Below, piece after piece: positions 34,046 to 47,800 of a DNA stretch of 64,000 nucleotides (positions are counted from its first letter, which is position 1; each line of letters opens with the position of its first letter). A program made the translations under genes and the position numbers. Under the pieces are notes generated by a model. That model had not been told where the DNA came from and searched no databases. It saw only the letters and a program-made list of their open reading frames with translations. Source of the stretch: Auanema rhodensis (lineage: Eukaryota; Nematoda; Chromadorea; Rhabditida; Rhabditidae); assembly GCA_964057225.1 (NCBI GenBank), contig OZ059895.1, forward strand, positions 18,567,688 through 18,631,687, read 5' to 3'.

Positions 34046-35395
34046 TCCTTAGGTAACACTATTTCCAGCCTTCAGAGCAATTGTTTAAACTTCATGTGCT
34101 CATATATCCTTATTCAAACCATTATGTAAAAACAGTGAGTGTGATATTGGAGGATGATAAGCTTTATAATTTGTCTGTGTTATCCTGTATTGAATAATGA
34201 AATGTTGGCAGTTTTGTAGATGTTTTCTCTTCTTCTTTTTCTTGTTCTCTTCGTTTTCTCTTTTATTCTTCTGCTATCTCAACCTTCCAGCCGAAGTGAT
34301 TTATTCTTCTCTCGCCCAGCTTTCCGGTTGACCCATGAGAAGATTGGTAGGTAAGTGGTAGATAGGCCCAGAGGCAATTGCTGAAGACGAAGTGGTAGAA
34401 GGTTAAAAAGAAAAGAAGTAAGAGCGGGGAGGGCAGATCTCGGAAGTGCATAATCACCTCCATTAAGTACTTTCTTCGAACAGCTTCTCCATTTGTATTT
34501 AGGTTCTTGAGTAAATCATTAATGGATGACTTATCTCAGGCAAAAGCTAGTGAATGAATAAACATCGTCTATGAAAATGAAAGAATATTCTTGTTTAATA
34601 ATTAAAATATCTTTATAAAAGTTAACATACATATTATATTATTTTATAATTTTTGATTCAATTATTCAATTTTGATTTTTATAATTAATTAAAATGTTTT
34701 TAAAAATTTTCATCGACTGACTAGTTGAGTTAGTGAGATGCTTATGTATCGAGTGTGCATGTGAAAGCTGTGCTTGATTACTTCTTATTTCTGAATAGCC
34801 TCAGATTTTGGAGAAATATATCAATTCTTTTACCTCTTTTGGCTTTTACTCTCTCAATATTTTAAAATCTCTCTTTATTATTTTAACTCTTTCTCTCTCT
34901 CCCCCCTCTTCTTCTCATAATATGAATCATATCTCTCTTACTCTTTCACTCTTTCTTTCTTTCTCTCTCTCTCTCGTTTACCTATTTCGCTCTTTTTTCA
35001 CCCATTTCTCCTCTATTTATCTGAAAAAATATTTTATCCTGTCATATACATACATCATGGATCCGTTGAACATAATCTCTTAATTTGAAAAATTTGTATA
35101 TGGGAATATCATTAAGGTTTGTATGTTGTGTATAGTAGACATACACATATCTATGTATATGTATGTATATGCTTATATCTTTTCAAATATCTTCAAAATC
35201 AACATGAATGCTCAACATCCTAATCTTTTTTCTGTTTAAGACCAAATTAATCAAGAAACAATTTAGATAATATACTAATAATAAAGCAAACAATTTCCTA
35301 ATATTCAGCATCTTTTATCCACAACTAAGATTGTTATAAAACTATGCTTTTACGCTTTCAGCAGTGGAGTGGTGGGTGGCGCATCCAGAGAAAAT

Positions 35396-37609
35396 ATGTT
35401 TTTCCATGCTACTCTTGCTCGATCTTTCATTAATGCTTTGTCATTACGTGGAGATGATGACTTTGTTGATAGGTATTCATCATATTAACAAAATAATTAT
35501 TTTATATTATTGATTTATGTTATTTTCAGGCTCAATTATTACTATACGCCAATTATGCTATCAATAGCTTGTCTTATTATAAGTGCTAAACAGGTATTTC
35601 TAACTTATAGTAATAAATTCAAATTTTTTGATATAATTTTCGATACTTTGTTTTGCAAACAAGGCAACTTGAAATATTATAAAACTCTTGTAAAACAAAA
35701 AAATCAAACAACGTTTTATTTATTTTTTGATTTTTGAAATTAAAAAATGCTTATTTAGTATGGTGGAACTCCAATTGAATGTTGGGTTAATCCACATTCT
35801 CGTGAGAGTATGGAAGAATACATTGAAAGTTATTGTTGGATCCAGAATACATATTGGATTCCAATGTATGAAAATGTACCTGATGATCACACAGCTAGAG
35901 AAGGTACAAATAGTTGTAATGCTGTAAGCTGTAGGCTTATCTTAAACTTTTTAGAAAAGCAGATAGGATATTATCAATGGGTCCCATTCATTCTTATAGC
36001 AGAAGCATTAATGTTTTCGTTACCATGCATATTCTGGAGATTATTAAGTTGGCAATCAGGTTTTTGCTTAAAACGTTTAGAGATCTTATGCTTTACATAT
36101 GAAATTTCAGGTTTAAATATACAACACTTGATTAATGCAGCATGTGATACACAAGCTATTGTTGATGCTTCTGATAGAGCTAAGGTATTTATCAATTCAG
36201 AATCATAATCAACTCTTATATATAGGCGGTTGAAGCTATAACAACATGTTTTGTGGATAACTTAGATCTTCAATGTCCATTAGCAGATCTCAGTCAAAGA
36301 AGTGTACTTGCACGAATCAAATGTAATAGGTTCGTATATGATAATTTAAACTATGATCTTTAACTATATGTACATATACTTAATTATGAATTATTAAGAA
36401 AATATTGTTTTAGAATATTATCTGGTCATTATGTTACAATAACATATTTAATCACAAAATTATGTTATGCTGCTAATGTAATAATTCAATTTGTTATTCT
36501 GAATGCTTGTCTTAAATCTGATGATTATCTACTTTTCGGATTTCAGGTACACAAGTTTCAATATTTCAAAGATAATAATAAGATTGTATTGAGTATAATC
36601 TCGAAATTATCAATTATTAGAGTTATATTTTAAAACTTATTTCAGGTTTTAAATGATTTACTTCAAGGCAAGCCTTGGACAGAATCAGGACATTTTCCTC
36701 GTGTAACATTATGTGACTTTGAAGTTCGATATGTTGCCAATTTAAATAGGCAAGTTTGAATACGCTTATAAAGTTTGTAAAAACGTTTGTATTAAATTAT
36801 CTTCAGATATACTGTACAATGTGCCCTTTTAATTAATATAATTAATGAAAAAGTATTTGCCTTTCTATGGTGTTGGTATTTAATTCTTTTATGCATTACA
36901 ACGTAAATTTATTTTTTAATTTATAATTTATAATATTTAATTAATTAATTTCAATTAAAATTCTTTTTTTTTTCAGATTTTCAACAGCATCATGGCTTTT
37001 GAATACAGCAGTTATAAGTGAAAAAGTGGATTATATTCTGAAATATATGCAAATAGCTCATTCAAGTGAACAGAAAAAATTACAAAAATTCTCAAAAGTA
37101 TTTTATTTTTTATTTTTTAAAATAAACAAAACAAAATTTAGGAAGCAACTGTTGAACGAGTTTATTCAGTTATACCATTTGCTCCTCATCTTTTAGATCG
37201 ATTTGTACTTCATTTTTTGAAATCCGATGGGGTATGTTATACTTTTAGTTAATTATAAAATTATATTCTTAATGATTCTTAATGTTTTTAATTTAAATTT
37301 ATCTCTTATTCAGGTGTTCATCCTTCGTATGATGTCTAATCATGCTGGTGATATGATTGTTGTTCAAGTTGTTAAAAACCTTTGGCAAGAATTTCGTGAA
37401 CGAAATTGGCGAGAATTTGAAGAATTTGAAGAAATTAAAGAACAACATTTTCGTTTACCAAAAGCTAGTCTGATAAGGTTCATATAGTTATAGAATAAAC
37501 TAATTTATTCTCTTTAAGCGGAGCATCACATCCACGTGTTGTAACAATCAGTAATCCAGTAGCAACTATGATGAGTGATTCTATGATTAGTGAAAAAGCA
37601 TATTTATAA
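35396..37609 (+). CDS. inx-19: Innexin INX-19 (NSY-5) gap-junction subunit
   Basis: Thirteen exons: 35396-35472, 35530-35593, 35759-35903, 35955-36059, 36111-36184, 36226-36329, 36414-36546, 36646-36749, 36807-36902, 36977-37097, 37142-37231, 37314-37477, 37519-37609 (TAA); 455 aa. It begins [20 protein letters not shown] and is nearly identical to my memory of C. elegans INX-19 in extracellular loop 1 ([20 protein letters not shown]). It carries the innexin signature YYQWVPF, four hydrophobic segments, two cysteines per extracellular loop, and the conserved block [18 protein letters not shown]-19 forms the neuronal network that sets left-right AWC asymmetry in C. elegans. Intron 8 uses a GC donor (GCAAGT). 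The frame stays open upstream of the ATG to the acceptor at 35361, so a longer N-terminal isoform is possible. AATAAA is at 37623-37628. Confidence 0.95.
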
Positions 37610-37784
37610 TAATTTATTAGAAAATAAATAAAATCTTATCATATAATCACATATGATAAGAAAAACTTTTTTTGTTTTCATTATTTCAAGTGCCTAATAT
37701 TCATGTTTCATCCATTTTTTTATATAAATTAATTATTTTTATTTACTTTTAATTGTTATTTTGTATTATAATGTTTTATATTAG

Positions 37785-37826
37785 AATAATAATAATAATA
37801 ATAACAACAACAACAACAACAACAAC
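37785..37826. repeat. (AAT)n-(AAC)n compound microsatellite
   Basis: About six AAT units followed by about eight AAC units. Confidence 0.9.
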
Positions 37827-38174
37827 ACTAATAGATATGTATGTTATACAAAACCAATCAAGACAACACACCGAATATAGCATTTTTCTTGGAAAATCAG
37901 AAGATATACAGGAAAAAAAGGAAATCTTTTCAAGTAAATGTGATTAAATTAATTGTTTCATCTGTTATGAGTAACTACTTTTATTGGTAATTCTTAAATA
38001 GAAGGCGGTAACATGTCCTCATAGGACGACACAGTTCAATTCTATAAATATTTAATTGGAAGAAACGACAGTTGATGACTTGAATATCTCTTTATATCTT
38101 TTTTTTTGTCGTTTCACTTTCTATCTCTATTCTCACTACTCTTTCTCTCTTCAATATCTCTCTATATCTTTAGT

Positions 38175-38181
<7 letters not shown>

Positions 38182-38206
<25 letters not shown>
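38182..38206. repeat. (TC)n microsatellite
   Basis: A 25-bp pure CT run. Confidence 0.9.
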
Positions 38207-38410
38207 GACATATACACTAACTTTCTCCTTCTTAAATAATTCTCTTACTTATATGCTGTATACGTCTCCAGCCTTTTGCCTGTCTATATCTATTACTTAC
38301 TATCGCATCTTTATTTTTTTTGTGAGGCTTTCATGATACACTCTTTTTATTTATTTCTTCTCTATCTCTCATTCTCTCTCCTCTCTTAGTTAGACTCTCT
38401 TATTCGGTTT

Positions 38411-38415
38411 CTCTT

Positions 38416-38474
<59 letters not shown>
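38411..38474. repeat. (TC)n microsatellite, interrupted
   Basis: CT repeat broken by TTT at three places. Confidence 0.9.
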
Positions 38475-38743
38475 ATTTCATTCCCTCTATTCTTTTAAAA
38501 AAGCGATCTCATGAAAAACACAATATAATCTTTCAAATCTACTATCCTTATTTGTATGAGTATTGGAAAGAATAAGTTTTAACGACAATACTATAAGTAA
38601 TAAAGATTTTAATTATAACAAATGATAATTTCATGATATATCACTCTATGTTTCATATATTTCATCAATTTCTCTCGTATTTCTTCCACTTATCATTTCA
38701 TATTACATCAAAACCAAATATATGTTGGTGTCAAAACGAATCT

Positions 38744-38830
38744 CCGCCCATCCAGCTTGCTGATTGGCTAAGGCCCGTGGTCTGATTGTGGCTCCGCCTT
38801 CGGCTGCTCGGATGGCCGTTGCTTTGGTTA
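38744..38830. promoter_or_regulatory. GC-box/CCAAT cluster, candidate ahr-1 promoter
   Basis: CCGCCC at 38744-38749, an inverted CCAAT (ATTGGC) at 38763-38768, CTCCGCC at 38792-38798 and GC-rich sequence to about 38820, in otherwise very AT-rich DNA 1.4 kb upstream of ahr-1 exon 1. Sp/KLF and NF-Y sites at this spacing are typical of promoters; assignment to ahr-1 is inferred. Confidence 0.45.
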
Positions 38831-40201
38831 ACAACTCCAAGCCGTTTTCTTCTTTAACATCATTATTTCTTCGATAATCAATATATTTTCTAAAAAAATA
38901 TATTATATCTTATATATAAAATTTATTTTTTATTAATTTAAAAGTTTAAATATAAAAATAATTAACTATAATATTCATATAATCATTGTTATATCATATA
39001 TAAACCTTCACGAGATATTCATCATTATCCTTGTTCTCCTCCTTCTCCTACTGCATCAGTACTGTATCCAAACGTAACTTGCTTAATGCTTACAGTTTGT
39101 GTTATGCTCTATGTTTTCATAGTTGGGCAGTCTGTACCTTGCTCTTGTCCACCTTCTACTATCTTTTTTTCTCTCTTTCACTCTCTCTTCCTGTCTTTCT
39201 GTTTCTCTCATTTCTTTCTATCTTTCTTTCAACCTTCATCTCCCTCAGGCTCACATCACACACCACACATCCATACACATATAGACACATTCAATTTTTG
39301 TGGCCATCATTTCGCTTGTCAGTGGATCATTCTAAACGGTTAGTCTGAATACATTTATCTTTTCTTTTCTGTCTGTTTTTCCTTTTTTTTTTTGTTGATG
39401 AAAGAAGTTGTAATTCATTATCTAATATCTGCATACATATGCGTTCATGATCAGGATGGTCGTGACAATGAATGTTTAGCTTTGCTCTATCTTTTGCACT
39501 ATTGCTATAACTTCCTCGCATCGTTGCTATTACTGCTTCTGCTGATGTCTCATGTATGTGATCATGTGCTTTTATTCTATAAGCTCTATCAAGCTCATGC
39601 TCATTGCTTGATTGTACTCGAAAGCTCTAACTATTCAACACATTTTTTGTTCAAAAAGAGATAAGCTTTAAAACATATATCGATATAGCGTGCTACAACT
39701 TATCATTTTGCTTTACCGTAGCGCAAATACAGAGATCGGCTTTTTCTCCAGCTTCTTTTTGCATCATATCTACCTCTTTATACTATTATGACATATCAGT
39801 TTTGTAATTCTGATTTCTGTATGTAAGATATACATAGAATTGAATTGTGTGATTATCATCTCGTTAGAGTTACGCATTGTAAGCGTGAGAAGAGAAAGGG
39901 GGAGGGGAGGGAGAGCTTGAGCAGGCTGTAGAACAGAAATACGAGATCACCACGTTTGACACCAGCATTTTCCCCATTAATTTTTAATTTTTGAACAAAG
40001 AAAAGCAAAAGGGAAAATTAAGCGAAAAGGCTGAAAATGTGAAGAAGTAATCGAGATGAAGTTCATAATGTTAAGATAACAAATTCTTATAAAACTCAAA
40101 TAATTTGTATATATATATATGCATTTATATATATATGTATGTGTATAGTGAATAAGATAAGCATTTTTCTAATATTTAAGGTGATTGAGCACGTTGCTGG
40201 A

Positions 40202-43200
40202 ATGTATGCCAGTAAACGACGGCAGCGGAACTTCAAACGGTCAGTTGAAATTTTTAAAAATTCTTTCATGTTTTTAAACCAAAAAATGTTTTTTTCTCTT
40301 CTCTCCTTATATCTCTTATCTTTATCTTTATAACAAAACAGTATTTACTTGTCTTTCAAGCTTTTCAACAACGAACTATGTAACTTCCTTCCAGTAGAGA
40401 ACTCTAATTCATGCTTAAGTAGTCTGCTTACCATCATTTTCTCAATGATTGTTGAGACTTTTGGCATTCTGATACGGTAGCCCTAGTGGATTGAAGTGTT
40501 TTATCCAAATTTTCAAGCCAAATTACAAGATTTATTTGAATTTTTGGATGGAAAAGAAAATAGTTCTTGAACTCTACAATGAGCATCTGAAGCTATTTAG
40601 TTTTCGACGGCTCGGATGGCTGTTACAAAACTCATTGCAATCGCTATTTTAGCCTTTGATTTGCAAAGTAAATTATTTTGGATAGAAAAAAAATATTTTG
40701 AGACTGTGTTCATGCAATAACAGCAAGATATGGATTCGGGAATAAGTTGATAAGCGAAGAGTGAAGTTTGAAGGGGGAGGAGAGAATATTCGGAATAACC
40801 TGATGAAAGATATGAACAACAATCATGAATCAAGAGAGGTTGAAAAAGAAATATATGAAAGAGAGAAATATAGAGAGAAAAAGAAAAGTACAGGTACAAG
40901 ATTCTGAACTATAAAAGAATTGATCCAACTTTAAAAAAAAGAGAAGTAGGTGAATACTACTACTGAAGCTGGATAATGCTGACCGAACTGGTGCTGAAGC
41001 TGATGGCGGTACTGATGACGAAGCTGATGATGAAGATGATGAAAACGATAAAAATGAAGATGAAGACGAAGAAGAAAAGAAGGGAGGGTTGTAGAAGAAG
41101 GAGATGATGATGCGTGCTGAGTGTCACGACAACGAGCGTGACTAGGTATGCGCCCATCATTTTCTACAAACGCGCTTTCTCTTTTCTGAAACTAAAAAGG
41201 CTTAAACAAGAAGATGGCAGATAGTTCCCTAAGGGCACGCAACACACATCACACGCAGTCCGTTCCACCACCACGATCACCACGACCACATTTAGTCTGG
41301 CAAAACGTCAGTCGTCCACGATAACCTTGTGGCAGCTATACTGCATCGAAGCTTTAGCTTTATCTTACATTGTTTTTTCTTATTTTCTGTATAATCTCTC
41401 GATTATAACTCTTTATTCCTTATTTTCTATTTCTATTTATTCTCTTGATAGCTACATATATACTTTACCTTAGTTTACGAGGTCTTGGTGTCCACTCGTG
41501 GCGCTGTTGTGTGTGTATCTTCTCTTTAGCCTCACCCTCCGTCAGCCACAACAGCCGTTGTTACCGTAATCTCAGCAGTGATGCAGTAGTAGTACCACAA
41601 GGCTGAGAGTACTGGCTGAATATGTCCTCCATGCCTCATCATTATTCAGTCGGCGAGATTTGGGAACAGATTTTGCAAAACGAGGGGGGAGGGGGTTAGA
41701 AGAAATGGGTAGAGTTAATACGAGATAGAGATAGAGAGAAGAAAGCACCGTATAGCTTAGGCTATCTTGAAAAACCCATTTGTTGAGTATTATGAAGTTG
41801 GCATCTTGATGTGAACTAAGAGACGATTAATAATTTTTTAGTTATTTTCTCTCTATATCTCGTAGGGTATTGAAAGAGAAAATATGTATCAGTTATCTAT
41901 CTATATAGATATAGATATATATTTATATATATATAGTTTAAACATATAAGTATCGTTCTTGTTTGACTTGTAGAGAAATGAATAGCTTTTCAATGAATAT
42001 GCTTCCGATGCCATCAAGTCTTCGGCAGAATCGCGTGACGTTCTTCCATCGATATAAAAAGAACAAGAACAAGAAAGGAGAGAAAGAGAGAGTGTGTGTG
42101 AGAGAGAGAGAGAGAAAAGGAGGAGAACAGCAAGACTAGAAAGGGATTTGCCGAGCTCAACTCACAAGTTCACGTTTCGCATTCTGTATTCATTTCTCTG
42201 ACTGTCTGCCATCCTCTATTAGTTCCCATAATCTTTAGGACTATTTTTCATGTACTTGTGCATGATTTCATAGATCTTGCGGCTTTTTAACGATTTCTTT
42301 TTGAATTCTTTCTTTATTGCATGAGGATGAAGAAGAAATAAGGGTCCTAGCTGCTACCAGCGATTAGCTGGATGAACAACATATAGTAAACTAATTATAC
42401 ATGTGGTTAACTATTCCTTCAATGAAAAGAAACAACAGATATTTCAATTCAAGAATCTGTGAAGAGGGTTTTGACCATATTGAACGTCTTCATCATGCTT
42501 CTTCATTCCCTCTTTCAGCTTCTCTCACCTCTCATACCTCGATAAGGCTCTCACTCTCTTTCTTAATCCCATCCTCTTACACTTACAAAGTCTCTGTTCT
42601 ACACATGTGTATGCTGTAGCCAGACGACTAATTGCTTAGCTACCGTATGTTCAAAATTGCTCATGATGACATGGCCAATTATATAGTATGATGAGCAACA
42701 ATTAGCACCTTAAAGATATAAGTGAGACAAGCCTTATGCTCGATCAAGCTTGAATGATCATACGTACGAGCCAGCTTTTGCTAGATAGCATACATTATGA
42801 TGATGATGATGATGGCAGAAGCGTCACTAGATATCGACAGACTAGAAAATACATCAATTTTTCATTAGAAAATATTTAAATGTTATTAATATTTCTTCTA
42901 TTTATGTGGATATGAAAAAGTTTTTGGTACGGAGTTAGACGATTAATTATCCATTCATACACCATATGAATGGTTAGGTTGTTCACTCGTTCCCTCTTAT
43001 TCTCACTTTCAGACTACCAGATATGTAGACAGAGAGGGAGAGAGAGAGAGATTGGGGAAAATAAAAAAATTTCAGCAGAGTTCTCTTGAATATTCTCTGC
43101 CCAAATGTTCTTCCGCACGTCGTTCTCGTCTTCTCATCCAACCAAATTCATACAAGGACATTCGCTTGTCAATCGTCTGTTCTTCTTCATCTACTCATAA

Positions 43201-44815
43201 TATTAATTGATGAAGAAGAAACAGACCCATAATCAAGAATTATGAGTTGGGAATGGAAATGTTGGTGAAGAATTTTTGAAAATGAGAATCCTACCAATAC
43301 AACATACCATTTGTATATTAAGATTGAATATTTGTTTATTTGGTTGACTTTGAAACAAACAAAAAAAAACAAAAATATAAAGATGTATCTGTCAATATAA
43401 ATACCATAATTATATGAATTCATTTTATATATAAAACATTGAAATTATTTATATTTTTATACGTAAATAACATATAATTAAATATGTAAAAGTGTTTAAA
43501 AAATGAATCACCTGTCGTTGTTTGAAGCAGAAAAAGATCACAAAAAAAGAACCAAAATTCAGAGCTTGATATTAAAAGAAAAACATTGCTTTCTTTTTCC
43601 TTCTCTTTCTATTTCTCTTTATTTCCCATTCTGTCTCTCCCTCTCTCTTGCTTTCAATATATGCTACTTTTAACATCAGATGCTACAGTAATCTTTCCTC
43701 ACCTTACCTTTTCCTGCTTGCTTTCGAAGAATTTTTAGGTCAAAAAAAATATTTTTTGGCGTTGAAATTCCAGATAAAAAACATTTTTTTTCTACGAAAT
43801 GTAGAAATATTCAAAAGATTCATTACAATTTCAGAGTACGTGAACCGACAAAGCCATCAACAACATCAAATCCATCTAAACGCCATCGCGAAAGACTAAA
43901 TGGCGAATTGGAAACGGTATGACCGTTGTGATTACTTTTTTTTAAAGATTTGATAAATTCAAACCTTGAAACAGGTTGTATATGGTTATTAATGCTTGTA
44001 TTCAGGTTGCTCAATTGTTGCCGTATGATCATCAGACAATTAGTCGTCTAGATAAACTCAGTGTTTTACGGTTAGCAGTCAGTTATCTACAAGCCAAAGC
44101 TCATTTTCAAGGTAGGGATTACTTTTACATAAATAAAAAATATATTTTATTATAATTTACTTAACTATATGTAATAGTTACCAATCTATTTGCTTATTAT
44201 ACATATAGTTACTGTATACATATAGTAAGACAGTCGGTTTTATTTTATTTTTTACCAATGTATTGTGACGTCATAGTTGACTAAAAACAAGAAAAAAAGA
44301 AATGAAAAGGAAGAGAAGTAAATACTACATCGGAAATCTTATGTATCTTATCTATGTGTACTTAGTGTTAACCATATGCATATAGTTAAGATCTTCTCAC
44401 CTAGATGAGGTGTAATCGAATATCAGAATAACATATAAGAAAATGAGGGAAGGTATCATTGACATTTCAAGTTGCTTCAAGGTGTCAAGTAGTTGAGGAA
44501 GTTAAACATCACGTACGTGAACTTGATTGTCAATCATGCTCAATAAGGTCAGGCTGGTCACGCAAATTACGCATCATCTTTCTCATCATTATCCCTTCCT
44601 AAACAACATGTGATTTGGCCATCAAAATCATTATTTATCCATAGAGGATAGAGATAAAAATTATTTTTAGACATAAAAATGAGTTAGCTATTAAGAATAG
44701 TTAACTATACATACATATATTTGTAGAAATATACATATATCACATCTATAATAATTGTGTAAGAGGGAGGTAGTAAGATGAAAAACGGGGGGAGTGAAAA
44801 AGAAGGAGAGCTGTA

Positions 44816-44876
<61 letters not shown>

Positions 44877-47800
44877 TAGAGAGAGAGAGAGGGAATGCGA
44901 GAGAATTCATGTACATAAGTTGAATATATGTTTTATCTATTATCAGAAATTCAAATATCATACGGGAATAGAAATGACTTTTGCTTAAAAATCATCACAT
45001 GCCTGATAAATTCCAGCCTTGTCTCTCGCTCAATTTAAGACTGAAGTTCATGTTATCATCATATTTCATAAAACTACTCTAAAATCTATTTGTTAGTTGT
45101 GCAAGTTTAAAAAAGATCATATGTTTCTGTTGATGTTGTTGTTAGTTCATTAGATCTAACATCCAAGTAACCTTTCATCCGCTTGCTCGACAAGATTAAG
45201 AGCAGACAGGCATAAAACTTTTTTTTTTCTTTTTTTTTGCCAAAAAAACAAGAAAATAGTCTTAAGAATATACTATAGATGATGATTATATTGTATTATT
45301 TATAAGAAGAATTGAATATACATAGTATATGGAACTATATACTTTATATTTCAATGTAACAGATGGTTGACAAGAGACATTATAACCTTAGTCGATGAGG
45401 ATACTAAATGTCATAAAATTGGCTTTCAAACATCCCATATGAAAACGAAAAAGAACATCATCTTTGTCATCTTCATCATGAACCTGATGTTTAATATAAA
45501 TTGAATGCAGCAAGAAAATACATTGAATCTTTGAAGAGGGAAGAGGGAGGCTAAGGGGGTTTCAGTAAGCCAATAAATCTGTCGATGGTAAAATCTGTTA
45601 CCAGTTAACAGACAACAAGCAAGAGCATTTCTAAACCATCATTGCTTAGATTAGGGCTATGATCAGATTATTTCAGCATGTCATCATCAAAGTTCAACAT
45701 ATATGGGACAATTTCCTTTAGCTACACACAACTATTCGTTTGTGGCTCGTCCGACGTTGCCGTATTCGGCTACTATACCGACAGTCTTTCATCCAGTTGT
45801 TGGCCATGCACTGATAGATCCTAAAGAGCCTGATTTCGAGACTATTAGCATGAAAGTAAGATAGAAGATGATATTTGAACATCAAAATTTTATGATTGAT
45901 CTTTCAGGCATTAGGTGGCTTTCTCTTAATTATAAATGATAATGGAGAAATATACTATGCATCCGAAAACGTTGAGCAGTTCTTAGGATTTCATCAGGTA
46001 CATCTATAATTCAGAAAATTACTATGTTTTCATCAATTTTTCTTTATCTTTTCTTCATTCTTTTTCTTTTTCCAAATCAAATAATTGCAGTCTGATATAC
46101 TTCACCAGCCATTATTTGATTTAATTCATTCGGAAGATCGTGAAGATATTCGTCAACAACTAGACATTTCATTTGGAATGCCATCTAGCTCATCCAGTAC
46201 ATCTCAGGATATATTTCTTCCAGGTTTTTTCATTTCTTTTTTCCTTTTCCAATGATCATTTTCTCTATTTTTCAAGAAAATCTATGTTATCTGGAACGTA
46301 ATGTAAATGCTCGATTTCGATGTTTACTTGATAATACCTGTGGCTTTCTCGTAAGTCTATATTAACAAAATAAACAAATTTAGTTTTTTTAAGCGAATTG
46401 ATATGAGAGGAAAGCTTATGGCTATTCATGGATTACCATCTTCATATGTTCTTGGTCGATCGACTACTGGACCTGTTTTAGGATTAGCTGTAGTTTGCAC
46501 GTAAGTAGTTCAAACATATTATTTTCTTTTTTAAAATTTTACTAAAATGCTCAAAATAAGGTTTTTAGACCATTCGTTCCGCCAACATCTGAATCTCCGC
46601 CCGAGGATATGATATTAAAGACAAAACATCATCTTGACGGAGCTTTAGTATCCATGGATGAGAAGTAAACAAATATTTTATAGCGAAAATTACAAAAAAA
46701 AAAACTTTTTTTTAGAGTACATGCTATGCTAGAATTATCCGAAACAGAATTACCAATAAGCTTTTATCAGCTGATACATGTTGAAGATGCTTTTTGTTTA
46801 GCAGAAGCTCATAAAGAAGGTTAGTTCAATTATTATTATTATTATTATTATTTAAAAATAAATTTAGTTTTGAAAAATGGCTCATCTGGCTTACTCATAT
46901 ATCGATTAATAAGTTCAAAGTCTAAGCGAACTTATTTTGTTCAAAGTAGTTGCCGAATGTTTTATAAAAACGGAAAACCCGAGTCAATAGGCTTGACTCA
47001 TCGACTACTAAAGTTTGTTATTTTTCCATCTCAACTAATAACTTCCATTGTTCTTCTATTTTGAAACAAAATCATCAAAATGATTATTTCAGTGAAGTTG
47101 AAGGCACAATGCTATTAGAAAAGCGATCTTCTTTAAAAGCAAAACTACTATCATTTGATGATTCATATCTACAATCGCCAAGAAATTTACAATCAACTGC
47201 AGCTTTACCTCTTCCTGCTACTAAAGAAGAATACACGGATGATGATGGGTAAATAGGAAATTTACTTGATTTACTTAGATTTATACAATTCTCGTAGATA
47301 TTGGTTTATGAAATAATTTCAGGTTCAACTTTTCCACGACATTACCAGCTTCAACATCTTTGCGATCGAAGAAACAAGCAGGTCATGCTGCTCGAGAGGA
47401 GCAATTGGCTCTTCCTGCTTCTATTCCTGCACCAACAGCATTAGTTTCAAAACTTCCTATCGATCAATGGCATTTCCTTAATCATGCTGTGAGTTTCACG
47501 TAAAGTGGATTGTTTGTTATAGCAATTCATTTCTTATTTCTTACACGTGAAGAGCGGTTGATCATTCATTCGCTTCATCTGATATTCTTTCTTTCATGAT
47601 TTTCATTGCAGCCTATGTCTGATTTCGCATCAACAGTATCATTTCCTCATCATCTGCATCCAACAGCTGATCATCAAGCATGGAATTCAAACGATATGTG
47701 GGCCAATGGTACGGATATATACGCATATCAACAACAACGTAAGTTCTATTTCATCATGAAACTGTTTGACATAATGATTGTAGGAATACATCCAGTTGCT

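Larger units (their letters stand above)
31227..35395. other. T-rich region upstream of inx-19
   Basis: No coding exon found. It is strongly pyrimidine-biased on the plus strand from about 32 kb onward and contains two long (TC)n tracts plus a (CA)n run (33424-33444). The bias and an intron-type TTTCAG acceptor at about 35356-35361 suggest that part of it is an outron or 5' intron of inx-19. Confidence 0.5.
37610..40201. other. inx-19 / ahr-1 spacer with repeats and GC/CCAAT boxes
   Basis: It contains the inx-19 3' end, a TAA/CAA repeat (37785-37826), two (TC)n tracts and a compact GC-box plus CCAAT cluster at 38744-38830. No coding exon found. Confidence 0.55.

Noticed and set aside
40975-41093. 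Acidic plus-strand frame (DDEADDEDDENDKNEDEDEEE) in ahr-1 intron 1
   Set aside because: It arises from an imperfect GAT/GAA repeat and has no consensus splice sites in phase with ahr-1.
44746-44988. Open frames over the (GA)n tract in ahr-1 intron 3
   Set aside because: Repeat-encoded EREREK or LSLSLS peptides.
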